Shown: positions 34,521 through 43,454, counted from the stretch's first letter. The stretch: DNA of 54,984 nucleotides from Halioglobus sp. (GCA_020443425.1 JAGRIE010000026.1:1-54984), one strand, 5' to 3'. Numbers and translations: made by a program. The notes: generated by a model not told the origin, from the letters alone.

Positions 34521-35645
34521 CTAAAACTGGAGCTGTAACTGCACGATGAACTGGCCCTGGTTGGACTCGTCGGTGACTTCCAGGTTTCTGTAGGTCGTGG
34601 CGATCTGGGCATTGTAACTGTCGATAATATAGTTGACGCCAAAGTCCCATCGCTCTGTAGTAATACCATCGTCAGCATCAAAGCTCTGGAAGTGTACTAT
34701 CGGCATGATCTGGCCCCAGCCTACCTTCTCTTTGAATATAAAACCCAGACCCACTGCGTACGCGTCACCTTGCTCACTGGTGAACACATCGTCAGTGTCA
34801 TAGTCGTAATAAGCTGCCTCAAGCGACACAGCGCCGGGCCCGAGCATCTTTTCGATCAGCAAATCGACGGCCACCTGGCTGTAATCACCCACCGCTGTGG
34901 TGGAAGCAGCGCCATCAGCTTTGTAACGCCCAGCAACACCGATAGTGAAAATATCCTTTTTACCCAGGTAATTCGCGGTGCCGTAATAACCCGTTTCCTT
35001 GTCCCAGAAGCTGTATTGCAAGCGGCTTGCAAACATCGGGTCATCACTCTGGTCGGGGTTAGTAGTAGAGACATCTGGCAGGCCGCTGAAATGAAAGATC
35101 CTGTCACCTTCGAATGCGCCGAATGAATAGGCGAAACGTTGGTCAAATGCCAGCGCTACCAGTGCGAGACCGTCGTCGCGCCCGATGTACCCACCATTCC
35201 AACCGTATCGGGCTGCAATGTTCTGCCAGTAACCATCGCCTGAGGTGTAGTACGGCCCGGCCATATTCGCCCGGCTGCTGGGTGAAAGAAAGCGACCGGC
35301 CCAAACCGAAATATCGGGTGTGACTTCGAAAATGCCTGCCGCATCGATCACCTGCATCGTGGAGTCGTTACCCGATTTTTCAGTATTGAATATGCCTTTG
35401 ATGTATTTGTTAAGCCCGCCGGCGATGTACAACCGCGCACTATCCAGCTCGAAATCGTGGGTATTGTCGCCATTGTTGGCTGCGTCTTCAACTGAGCTGT
35501 AACTGCCACGCATACCAAAACCGACACTGATGTAGCGGTCTTCACCGAAAGTGATAGTGCCGGCAGCATGTGATGCGACAGGAACAACGGTTGCAGCCGT
35601 TGCCAAGGATACTGCATAGGTAAGATGCTTCAATTTGGTTTTCAT
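34521..35645 (-). CDS. Outer-membrane porin, probable urea/short-chain amide porin
   Basis: 374 aa. The signal peptide ends at ASHA (residue about 27), followed by alternating beta strands and a C-terminal aromatic residue (QLQLQF), as in a beta-barrel outer-membrane protein. Its position next to a urea uptake and amide hydrolysis regulon matches FmdC-type porins for short-chain amides and urea described in Methylophilus, though sequence similarity to FmdC was not computed here. The ATG follows AGGGGTAACAC. It is divergent from the lipoprotein gene, across an intergenic segment that carries the motif shared with the urtA upstream region. Confidence 0.8.
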   Translation of the reverse strand: MKTKLKHLTYAVSLATAATVVPVASHAAGTITFGEDRYISVGFGMRGSYSSVEDAANNGDNTHDFELDSARLYIAGGLNKYIKGIFNTEKSGNDSTMQVIDAAGIFEVTPDISVWAGRFLSPSSRANMAGPYYTSGDGYWQNIAARYGWNGGYIGRDDGLALVALAFDQRFAYSFGAFEGDRIFHFSGLPDVSTTNPDQSDDPMFASRLQYSFWDKETGYYGTANYLGKKDIFTIGVAGRYKADGAASTTAVGDYSQVAVDLLIEKMLGPGAVSLEAAYYDYDTDDVFTSEQGDAYAVGLGFIFKEKVGWGQIMPIVHFQSFDADDGITTERWDFGVNYIIDSYNAQIATTYRNLEVTDESNQGQFIVQLQLQF

Positions 35646-35755
35646 GTGTTACCCCTGTGAGACTCAAGATTGAAAAAATGTAGGTCTATTCAAATTTTCG
35701 TTCGTAAAGCTGGACGTTCAGGGGCCATACTAATGAGCAACAAACTTCGCTTGAA

Positions 35756-35771
35756 TACGTCAAATAGCGTA
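35756..35771. promoter_or_regulatory. Half-palindromic motif upstream of the porin gene
   Basis: TACGTCAAATAGCGTA lies in the 193-bp segment between the divergent porin and lipoprotein starts. It matches 13 of 16 positions of the near-palindrome TGCGTCAAATGACGTA at 40840-40855 in the kinase/urtA intergenic region. Both sites sit in promoter segments of the urea regulon, which suggests an operator of the nearby two-component response regulator. Inference only. Confidence 0.45.
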
Positions 35772-35838
35772 GGAACAATATCGAGGTTTTCAGGTATTCT
35801 TGACGCCATCATCTAGCATTAACGGACGGGATCAATTC

Positions 35839-36339
35839 ATGCCAGAACAGAGAAGAATACCTATATTTAAAGCATTTTTACTGATTGCCTCGGTTACACT
35901 CGGCAGTGGCTGCGGCGGCGAATTCAGCTATAAGCGCGGCGCGAACATGACTGATTTTCAGAGTAAAAAAGAAAGCTGCGCCGAGCAGAATGCAACAGAG
36001 AGCGACATTGACACATGCCTGGAGAAAAGCGGATGGGTCGTAGTTACCTTTGATAAACCGCTGGTGAAATCACAGCCCAAGGCTGGGAAAAATCCGGATG
36101 ACAGCACTGCACCGATCGAGCAACCCGAAGTCACAGAGACAGTGAACCCGCTGGATAAAGTACATATCAGTTCGTGGTGGAAGGTCGGGGCAGGAGCGGA
36201 CCAGCTACTGGCTGATGGTGAAAGCTGTACTTCGGAACTGGGCGCTGCATATCAACCGGAGGAAAACATGAGCCTGGTCACATACGGTTTCATCCAGTGC
36301 ATGAAAGAAACAGGCTGGTTCGCGCTGCAGGAGAAATAA
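35839..36339 (+). CDS. Small lipoprotein of unknown function
   Basis: 166 aa from the ATG preceded by ACGGGA. The signal sequence ends in the lipobox LGSG-Cys (Cys25 or so), making it a membrane-anchored lipoprotein. The mature part has four further Cys (ESCAEQN, DTCLEKS, ESCTSEL, IQCMKET) that could form two disulfides in the periplasm, plus a Pro-rich linker. Each Cys pair frames a similar helix-like segment (about 40 and 130), suggesting two related repeats. No domain is recognised. It is divergent from the porin, with the shared operator-like motif between, so it is probably part of the same regulon. It is convergent with the response-regulator gene. Confidence 0.7.
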   Translation: MPEQRRIPIFKAFLLIASVTLGSGCGGEFSYKRGANMTDFQSKKESCAEQNATESDIDTCLEKSGWVVVTFDKPLVKSQPKAGKNPDDSTAPIEQPEVTETVNPLDKVHISSWWKVGAGADQLLADGESCTSELGAAYQPEENMSLVTYGFIQCMKETGWFALQEK

Positions 36340-36371
36340 GCGCCGTCGCGTCTTCGTCGATACCCTCCACG

Positions 36372-37274
36372 CTAGTCCACTCGCTGCTTATGCAGGCATT
36401 GTATTGCCATGGCCGCCGCAGAGGTACGATTATCCACATCCAGCTTTTTGAACAGCTGCTCCAGGTGTTTGTTCACCGTGCGCGGACTTACCTCAAGTAC
36501 CAAGGCGATTTCCCTATTGGTTTTCCCCCTGGCCAGCCACAGGAAGACATCAGCCTCACGTGGGGTAATAGAAAACTGTGACCTTAGCAGCTCCACTTCA
36601 TCCACTGCGTCATCGTCTATCAGCCGGACCATATGTTCGTTACTGCTCGACAAACCGAAATAGACTACAGTGAGATTCTTTTCGCCGCTGTTAAAATGCA
36701 TCTTGTCACCCTCCACCGGCCCCCGCGTAAGCCAGATCGAAAGGCTTCGTTCGAGTGAAGCAAGAGTGTTGCTCCGGGTTACCAGCTCCAGCAATTCGTT
36801 AACCTGAGGTGTCGCCCAGGTTTTCTTACCATCATCGGTAATCGCAAATATACTCTGGCCGGCGCTGTCCAGTGCGGCCTGTGCGCTGAGCGTGGCCCGG
36901 GCATTCAGCAGGTGTACATTGATGCGTGCAATCAGCTCAAGGGGGTTTATCGGTTTAGTGAGATAATCTACACCACCGACTTCAAAACCTTTCACTATAC
37001 TTTCGGTATCGCTCAACCCGGTCATAAAAATAACCGGGATATTCTTCAGGCTGGCATCCGCTTTCAAGCGTCGACAGGTTTCAAACCCATCCATTCGCGG
37101 CATGATCGCATCCAGCAGAATCACGTCTGGCATCATTTTCTTTGAAATATTGAGTGCCTGTGTTCCCTCCAGTGCGACCAGAGTTGTCATGTTGGCTTGC
37201 TCCAGGGCAGTACTCAGCATACCCAGCGTGTCAGGTGAATCGTCCACCACAAGCACCAAATTACTATAGGACAT
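36372..37274 (-). CDS. LuxR-type response regulator (REC plus HTH)
   Basis: 300 aa. The N-terminal receiver domain has acidic pair DD11-12, phospho-acceptor Asp55 in LLDAIMPRMDGF, and the conserved Lys in DYLTKPINP. A linker of about 90 residues is followed by a LuxR/NarL-type HTH at about 230-290 (ITPREADVFLWLARGKTNRE and VSPRTVNKHLEQLF). The start lies inside the hybrid kinase gene (11-bp overlap) after GAGGAAAG, so the two are translationally coupled and form a two-component system. It should activate the urea regulon (porin, urt, fmd, ure). The unusually long linker may hold a small input domain. Confidence 0.92.
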   Translation of the reverse strand: MSYSNLVLVVDDSPDTLGMLSTALEQANMTTLVALEGTQALNISKKMMPDVILLDAIMPRMDGFETCRRLKADASLKNIPVIFMTGLSDTESIVKGFEVGGVDYLTKPINPLELIARINVHLLNARATLSAQAALDSAGQSIFAITDDGKKTWATPQVNELLELVTRSNTLASLERSLSIWLTRGPVEGDKMHFNSGEKNLTVVYFGLSSSNEHMVRLIDDDAVDEVELLRSQFSITPREADVFLWLARGKTNREIALVLEVSPRTVNKHLEQLFKKLDVDNRTSAAAMAIQCLHKQRVD

Positions 37275-40200
37275 TGTTACTTTCCTCGGCTTTAGGCTTT
37301 ACCAGGTCAATAATCTGATTGAACTTAACCGCCTTGATAAGGCCCTCGAATGTATCAATAAACGCGTCACTTGCATCACCCGAGGACTTCAGATGTGCCG
37401 CAATTGCGGTGAGCTTGCTCAAATATCCGATCTCAGCGTATCGAACAATGCTCTGGCAGATATTCGCCGCGGGAAATTCATCCTGGGCAACGTCCGATAG
37501 AGACGACAGAGTGGCGGCGCTCTCGACAGGGTTGTGATGCCACGAGAGCTTCATATGGAAGGCAAGGCGTTCCAACAGGTTTTCCAGGCGGATAGGTTTT
37601 ACCAGGTAATCATTGTAGGCGACGTCGTTATCGCGCTCAGGGGTATCCTCGCTGGCGTTGGCAGAGACAATCAGGATTGGCACGGTGAAGCCCAACTCAC
37701 GCAGTTGCCTGGCCAACGTCGGGCCGTCAATACCGGGCATCAGGCGATCTACAAGAAAAAGGTCAGGCGTAAAGCTACCCACCATCTCCAGGCAATCCTC
37801 CGCATGGCGGGCCTCAACGACACTGAATCCCAGAGGCGTCAGCAGGTCACCTGCCAACCCCCGGTGAGTCGGGTCGTCGTCCACCACCATGATAGTTTTT
37901 CTACTGCCCAGATAACCGTAGATTTGCTTTGACCTCGGCATTTCCTCGACCGGTCTCTGCACATGGGAGAGCATTAGCCACAGTGTAAAGGTGACGCCGC
38001 CGTCCGGATTGTTCTCCGCCAGGATGTCACCGCCCATGATGTCGGCAAGTAGACGCGTGATCGCCAGTCCCAGGCCGGTTCCGGGAACGGCCGGAGCACC
38101 AGGGCGTCGCACCCTCTCGAACGGTCTGAAGATACGCTCCAGCTCATTTTCAGGAATGCCGATACCGGTGTCTTTCACTTTGAAAACAGCCACCTGGTTG
38201 CGGTAGAACACTGACAATTTGACATCCCCGCTCTCCGTGAACTTGATTGCATTGGACAGTAGATTGATCAGAATCTGGCGCAGACGCTTTTCATCACCCA
38301 TCACTATCTCCGGCATCACCGAATGACAGATATAGGAAAACTCCAGGCCTTTTTCCTTTGCCTGTAGACGGAACATATTGACCAGCTGGTTCATCAGGTC
38401 ATTGAAGCGAATCTGGTCGCGCTGGATATCCAGGCGGCCGGCTTCTATCTTGGAAATATCCAGCAGCCCCTCGATGAGATCAGCCAGATGCTTCCCACTG
38501 CGCTTGATCACTGAGGCTTGCTCACGAAATCGCTCAGGGATACTTTGATCCATTTCCATGAGCTGGGCATACCCGAGCACGGTGTTCAGGGGAGAGCGAA
38601 GCTCGTGACTGATACCTGTCAGGTAGCGACTTTTTGCACTATTGGCGGCTTCGGCCTGCTCTTTGGCAGCCTGCAACTGCAGGTCTGTCCGTTTGTGTGC
38701 GTTGATTTCTGAGACCAGACGGCGGTTCTGTCGCTGGGACTCCTCCTGTGCCAGTAATTGGCTCTCGTGAGTGAGGACAAACAACCAGGAAATGACTCCT
38801 GCGATGATAAGCAGAATGGAAAACACTTTCCAAAGCGCGCCCTGTACCAGTGCGCCCACAGCGCTGTCGTCGATGTCGATATTGGCATAGACCAGTGCAA
38901 GCAGAAGCCCGGTAAGCAATGTCGTCAGTGAGAACAGGCCGATGAAGCGTATAAGACGCAGATTGAAGTAGTCTCCTGGAAGCCGGGGAAACCACCTGCG
39001 AGCCGCATCCAGTACGCGCTCGCTGATTTTCTGGTCCTGCTTACACATATCCTGGCAGCGGGCATCCAGGGAACAGCACAGCGAACAGATCGCCCCCTCG
39101 TAGGCTGGGCAATAGGCCATGTCCTCGCTCTCGTAGTCATTCTGGCATACACAGCACTGCATGGATTGCTGCCTGTCAGTGAAAATCAGGGGTTCACGAG
39201 CGAGGTAGTATTTCCCTTTGGTGGCAAAGGCAATGCAGGGCGCGATCACAAAAGCACTGCCCAGTGCGATGAAATGTGCCAGCGCGTGGCCGTAATCGCC
39301 AAACAGCCCCAGATAGGATGCCAATCCAAGCAGTGAGGCTGCCAGCATTGCCCCGACACCCACCGGGTTTATATCGTAGAGATGTGCGCGCTTGAATTCG
39401 ATATGCCGGGGGCTCAGACCGAGTGGCTTGTTTACCACCAGATCCGCAACCAGCGCACCGACCCAACTGATGGCAACCAACGCGTAGATACTGAGCATGC
39501 TTTCAAACGCCTGGTATATCCCCAACTCCATCAGCAACAGCGCAATGGCGACATTGAATACCAGCCAAACCACCCGGCCCGGGTGGTTGTGGGTAAGGCG
39601 GGAGAAGAAATTCGACCAGGCGATCGACCCGGCGTAAGCGTTGGTCACATTGATCTTTAGCTGGGACACAACCACAAACACACCGGCCAACATCAGCGCA
39701 AGGTCCTTGTTGCCGGTAAAGAAACCATAAGCCGTGGTGTACATTATGGTGGGGTCGACAGCGTCCGCGCTGGGAATGCCCTGGCCGATGGCGACCACCG
39801 CCAGAAACGATCCTATCAGGATTTTCACGGCGCCGATGATAATCCAGCCCGGCCCCGCGAGAAGCAGGCCCGCCCACCAGGACACTGTATTGGCAGCGCT
39901 TTTCTCGGGCAGGAAACGCAGGAAATCCACCTGCTCACCTATCTGCGCCACTAACGCGAAAATCACAGATGCCGCTGCACCAAACAGCAACAGGTTGGCA
40001 CCTGCCCCGTCCTGTTTACTGCCCTGGTAGACGCGCCATTCCGATGCCAGGCCGGCATCGTTCATCAGAATAAATATCAGCGGCAGCACCTGCAGCACCA
40101 CCCATACCGGCTGGGTCCAGAGCTGGAAGCGGCTTACAAATGTGATGCCGTAAAATACCATTGGAATCACGATAACAGAGCTGACGATGTAACCCAGGGC

Positions 40201-40659
40201 CAGTGGCAGGCCGAGCACCAACTCCAGTGCCTTGGCCATGATCACCGCCTCCAGAGCAAAGAATATGAAGGTAAACGTGGCGTAGATCAGGGACGTTACC
40301 GTCGATCCCAGATAGCCAAATCCCGCGCCCCGTGTCAGCAGATCAATGTCTACGCCGTACTTGGCGGCGTAATAGCAGATCGGCAAACCGGCAAGAAGAA
40401 TCAGCGTCCCCACCACCAGCACCGCTGCCAGCGTGTTATCAAAGCCATAGCTTATCGTAATCGCTGCACCGATCGCCTCCAGCGCCAGAAACGAGATGGC
40501 TCCTGTTGCAGTATTGGCGACACGGGCGATAGACCATCGGCGTGAACGTTTTGCAGTAAAGCGCAGCGCATAATCTTCCAGGGTCTGGTTGTTCACCCAT
40601 TGGTTGTAGCGCCGACTTACGCCGTATACCCGTTGCTTGGCAGACATGGACTCACTCAT
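37264..40659 (-). CDS. Hybrid sensor histidine kinase with NCS1 permease input domain
   Basis: 1131 aa with, in order: (1) an NCS1 nucleobase/cation symporter-like domain of about 12 helices (residues 1-490; YAAKYGVDIDLLTRGAGFGY and INVTNAYAGSIAWSNFFSRL are typical); (2) a Cys-rich segment with nine Cys in about 42 residues (500-545), probably zinc-binding; (3) two more helices (about 560-640); (4) a coiled linker; (5) a HisKA domain with phospho-acceptor His at about 685 (GISHELRSPLNTVLGYAQ); (6) a HATPase with N, G1 and G2 boxes (GTGLGLAITRLLADIMGGD); (7) a receiver domain with Asp at about 969 (LFLVDRLMPG); (8) a C-terminal helical tail, perhaps Hpt-like. The transporter half could sense or carry urea, an amide, allantoin or a nucleobase and signal through the coupled LuxR regulator. 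It lies next to and divergent from urtABCDE. Signal specificity is inferred from context. Confidence 0.92.
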   Translation of the reverse strand: MSESMSAKQRVYGVSRRYNQWVNNQTLEDYALRFTAKRSRRWSIARVANTATGAISFLALEAIGAAITISYGFDNTLAAVLVVGTLILLAGLPICYYAAKYGVDIDLLTRGAGFGYLGSTVTSLIYATFTFIFFALEAVIMAKALELVLGLPLALGYIVSSVIVIPMVFYGITFVSRFQLWTQPVWVVLQVLPLIFILMNDAGLASEWRVYQGSKQDGAGANLLLFGAAASVIFALVAQIGEQVDFLRFLPEKSAANTVSWWAGLLLAGPGWIIIGAVKILIGSFLAVVAIGQGIPSADAVDPTIMYTTAYGFFTGNKDLALMLAGVFVVVSQLKINVTNAYAGSIAWSNFFSRLTHNHPGRVVWLVFNVAIALLLMELGIYQAFESMLSIYALVAISWVGALVADLVVNKPLGLSPRHIEFKRAHLYDINPVGVGAMLAASLLGLASYLGLFGDYGHALAHFIALGSAFVIAPCIAFATKGKYYLAREPLIFTDRQQSMQCCVCQNDYESEDMAYCPAYEGAICSLCCSLDARCQDMCKQDQKISERVLDAARRWFPRLPGDYFNLRLIRFIGLFSLTTLLTGLLLALVYANIDIDDSAVGALVQGALWKVFSILLIIAGVISWLFVLTHESQLLAQEESQRQNRRLVSEINAHKRTDLQLQAAKEQAEAANSAKSRYLTGISHELRSPLNTVLGYAQLMEMDQSIPERFREQASVIKRSGKHLADLIEGLLDISKIEAGRLDIQRDQIRFNDLMNQLVNMFRLQAKEKGLEFSYICHSVMPEIVMGDEKRLRQILINLLSNAIKFTESGDVKLSVFYRNQVAVFKVKDTGIGIPENELERIFRPFERVRRPGAPAVPGTGLGLAITRLLADIMGGDILAENNPDGGVTFTLWLMLSHVQRPVEEMPRSKQIYGYLGSRKTIMVVDDDPTHRGLAGDLLTPLGFSVVEARHAEDCLEMVGSFTPDLFLVDRLMPGIDGPTLARQLRELGFTVPILIVSANASEDTPERDNDVAYNDYLVKPIRLENLLERLAFHMKLSWHHNPVESAATLSSLSDVAQDEFPAANICQSIVRYAEIGYLSKLTAIAAHLKSSGDASDAFIDTFEGLIKAVKFNQIIDLVKPKAEESNNVL

Positions 40660-40839
40660 TTTGGGCTCATATGGTGCATGCGCGCCCTATCAGTGCGCAC
40701 GGTGCACAAGACCTGATGCTGTGCGCATCAGTAAAAGGACTACAGGAACGTAACGGTGAAATGCACTCAAGAATCAAGCCAACTCGATGCCGGGTAGAAA
40801 GCCAGCCCCTTTATTAACACCGACCGCTGTTTCCCGATA

Positions 40840-40855
40840 TGCGTCAAATGACGTA
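40840..40855. promoter_or_regulatory. Near-palindromic motif in the kinase/urtA intergenic region
   Basis: TGCGTCAAATGACGTA has 7-bp arms (one mismatch) around a two-base centre. It is 166 bp before urtA and 181 bp from the kinase start, within the 346-bp divergent promoter region, where no gene was found. The same motif, degenerate on one side, lies before the porin. It is the best candidate for binding by the dimeric LuxR-type regulator. Confidence 0.5.
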
Positions 40856-41005
40856 ACACCGGCGAGCATTTAGCTCATGGCCTGCGGCGGCTGCTTTGGT
40901 AACAATCTCCTCGCAAGTTTCAATACGACGGTTGGTACTGAAAGTTCATCGACGATCGGTTCAACCAGATTGCTTCAACAAAGTTATGAAACCAAAGGAC
41001 TCACT

Positions 41006-42274
41006 ATGACTCTTACGCACAAGTTTACATCCAGGACGCATGCGTCTGCTCCCAAGAGGGGATTCTTGTCCACCTTGGGCATGGGCGCACTGATTATGGC
41101 TTCCGCCACGTTGTTTTCCTCAGCTGCGATTGCTGATGATGTCAACACAACGGGGTTGGCGGTAACCGATGACACGGTGACGGTTGGCATCCTCCACTCG
41201 CTGACAGGGACTATGGCGATCAGTGAGACCGGTGCACAAGAGGCCGAGAAGCTCGCCATCGCGCAGATCAATGAATCGGGTGGGATCCTCGGTCGTCAGA
41301 TCAAGATCATACAGGAGGACGGCGCCAGCGATTGGCCGACTTTCGCCGAGAAAGCCCGGAAGCTGTTGGTAAGCGACAAAGTGGCCGCCGTGTTCGGTTG
41401 CTGGACATCCGCCTCTCGAAAAGCAGCACTGCCGGTATTCGAGAAGGAGAACGGGCTGCTGTACTACCCCACCTTCTACGAAGGGCTGGAGCAGTCAAAG
41501 AACGTGATCTACACGGGCCAGGAAGCCACCCAGCAGATTATCGACGGACTGAACTGGGTAGCCAAGGAAAAAGGTGCCAAAACATTCTACCTGATCGGGT
41601 CTGATTACATCTGGCCACGCACTTCAATGAAAATTGCTCGCAAGCACATTGAAGATGTGCTGGGAGGCACCGTGGTCGGCGAGGAGTACAAGCCGCTCGG
41701 TGATACCCAGTTCGGATCAGTGATCAACAAAATCCGACTGAAAAAGCCGGATGTCATCTACGCCGCAGTGGTGGGCGGAAGCAATGTGGCCTGGTTCAAA
41801 CAGCTCAAATCAGCCGGTATCACCGCTGATAAGCAAACCCTCCTGACAATCTCTGTGACAGAGGACGAAGTGCTTGGCATCGGTGGTGAAAACCTCGAAG
41901 GCTTCTACTCCATCATGAAATATTTCCAAAGCCAGGACAACGAGAATAACAAGGCATTCGTTGCCGCATTCAAGGAAATGTGGGGCGACGACAGCGTCAT
42001 CGGTGACGTAACCCAGGCTGCCTATCTCGGTCCCTGGCTGTGGAAGGCCGCTGTTGAAAAGGCCGGCTCATTCGACGTAGACAAAGTTGTCGCGGCATCA
42101 GAAGAGGGAGATATCGAGCTGACGACTGCACCTGAGGGCTACGTGAAACTGCATCCCAACCACCACCTTTGGAGCGTCGCTCGCGTCGGGCAATGGAACA
42201 AGGACGGCCAGGCGACTGTCGTCTACGAGTCTGAACTGATCGAGCCGGATCCTTTCCCCGAAGGCTACCAGTAG
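41006..42274 (+). CDS. urtA: Urea ABC transporter substrate-binding protein UrtA
   Basis: 422 aa with a signal peptide ending at about residue 45 (SSAAIA-DD), so periplasmic. This is a type I periplasmic binding protein of the branched-chain amino acid/urea/amide group: VTVGILHSLTGTMAISETG near 60, GAQEAEKLAIAQINESGGIL, and VAAVFGCWTSASRKAALPVF. It delivers urea (and possibly short amides) to UrtBC. It starts the urtABCDE operon and is followed by a 211-bp gap with hairpins that could raise its mRNA level relative to urtB. An upstream extension to 40877 was rejected as lacking a signal peptide. Confidence 0.93.
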   Translation: MTLTHKFTSRTHASAPKRGFLSTLGMGALIMASATLFSSAAIADDVNTTGLAVTDDTVTVGILHSLTGTMAISETGAQEAEKLAIAQINESGGILGRQIKIIQEDGASDWPTFAEKARKLLVSDKVAAVFGCWTSASRKAALPVFEKENGLLYYPTFYEGLEQSKNVIYTGQEATQQIIDGLNWVAKEKGAKTFYLIGSDYIWPRTSMKIARKHIEDVLGGTVVGEEYKPLGDTQFGSVINKIRLKKPDVIYAAVVGGSNVAWFKQLKSAGITADKQTLLTISVTEDEVLGIGGENLEGFYSIMKYFQSQDNENNKAFVAAFKEMWGDDSVIGDVTQAAYLGPWLWKAAVEKAGSFDVDKVVAASEEGDIELTTAPEGYVKLHPNHHLWSVARVGQWNKDGQATVVYESELIEPDPFPEGYQ

Positions 42275-42333
42275 GTCCTGGCGGCTGCGCTAGGACAGGT
42301 AGCCCAATGCGAAAGTGAACACGGATGTTCACT
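42275..42333 (+). other. Two hairpins between urtA and urtB
   Basis: Directly after the urtA stop, GTCCTGGCG and CGCTAGGAC make a 9-bp stem (one G-T pair) with a 4-nt loop (42275-42296). AGTGAACA (42314-42321) and TGTTCACT (42326-42333) form a perfect 8-bp stem with a 4-nt loop. Neither is followed by a U-tract. Such structures after a binding-protein gene often stabilise its 3' end and set the protein ratio within an ABC operon. The second could also be an operator. The rest of the 211-bp gap up to 42485 shows no gene. Confidence 0.5.
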
Positions 42334-42485
42334 AGCGGTAAACAGAGACGGAGTTCGAGATTTGATCACTAGTACCGCTCTGGAAACACAACACCTTCAT
42401 GAGTGTCTGGACACGTTCTCCAACTAACGTTCACTCACTGTTCCAGGGCGAAAGGACATTCTTACACCAGCGGAGATGAGACTCA

Positions 42486-43409
42486 ATGGACGGATATACC
42501 TACAGTGAACTGGGGTCCATACTGGCGATGCAGGGCTTCGCCGGATTCAGCCTCTTCAGTGTGCTGTTACTGATGGCGCTGGGACTTGCAATCATATTTG
42601 GACAGATGGGCGTTATCAATATGGCCCATGGTGAGTTTATGGCGGTGGGCGCCTATACGACCTACATGCTCTCCACCCTGACAGAGACCTACGCCCCCAG
42701 CTTGATGCCCTATTACTTCTTCGTCGCAATTGTAGCGGCGTTCCTCATCGCAGGGCTGCTCGGATATATCGCGGAGTTTGTACTCATCCGCCACCTGTAC
42801 AAGAGGCCGCTGGACACCTTGCTGGCAACCTGGGGCCTGAGCCTGATAATGCAGCAGTCATTCCGCTCAATATTTGGCGCCCGGGAAGTAAGCCCCGCCC
42901 TCCCCGACTGGCTGCTGGGTTCATACCAGCCGACAGACACCATCGACATCCCGTTGAATGGGATGTTTGTACTCGGCCTGACTACCGTCGTCACTCTCGG
43001 CGTGTACTACCTGATGTTCAGGTCGCGCTGGGGCCTTCGTGTCCGGGCGACGACCCAGAACCGGGTAATGAGTGGTGCGGTCGGCATCAACACCACTAAA
43101 GTCGACCGCTATACCTTCGCGCTGGGCTGCGGGATTGCCGGGATAGCGGGCGCAGCATTCACCACGATAGCGTCGACGGGCCCCACCACCGGCACACTGT
43201 ACATTGTGGATACATTCATGGTCGTCGTATTCGGCGGTGCAGCCAGCCTGCTGGGCACCATTCTGTCTGCCTTCACGATTGCGCAAGCGCAATCCATTCT
43301 TGAATTCTTCATTAGCGGCTCTATGGCAAAAGTCTACACATTACTCGCCCTGGTACTGATCCTCATGTTCAAGCCGGAAGGCTTATTCGCGAGCAAGATC
43401 CGTCGTTGA
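42486..43409 (+). CDS. urtB: Urea ABC transporter permease UrtB
   Basis: 307 aa, about eight membrane helices, a LivH-type permease. Signature stretches are MALGLAIIFGQMGVINMAHGEF near residue 30, DTLLATWGLSLIMQQSFRSI near 115, and YTFALGCGIAGIAGAAFTTI near 205. It makes the inner-membrane channel with UrtC. It lies 211 bp after urtA and is followed by urtC. An unusually weak Shine-Dalgarno (GGAGATG) lies 8 bp upstream. Confidence 0.94.
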   Translation: MDGYTYSELGSILAMQGFAGFSLFSVLLLMALGLAIIFGQMGVINMAHGEFMAVGAYTTYMLSTLTETYAPSLMPYYFFVAIVAAFLIAGLLGYIAEFVLIRHLYKRPLDTLLATWGLSLIMQQSFRSIFGAREVSPALPDWLLGSYQPTDTIDIPLNGMFVLGLTTVVTLGVYYLMFRSRWGLRVRATTQNRVMSGAVGINTTKVDRYTFALGCGIAGIAGAAFTTIASTGPTTGTLYIVDTFMVVVFGGAASLLGTILSAFTIAQAQSILEFFISGSMAKVYTLLALVLILMFKPEGLFASKIRR

Positions 43410-43454
43410 GCACGGGGTTTCTGCATCGACTATAAGCAATTTTTGGAGACAGGT

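Noticed and set aside
40930-40950. Sigma54-type promoter before urtA (TTGGTACTGAAAGTTCAT)
   Set aside because: The GG dinucleotide is present but the -12 GC element is not; too weak to call.
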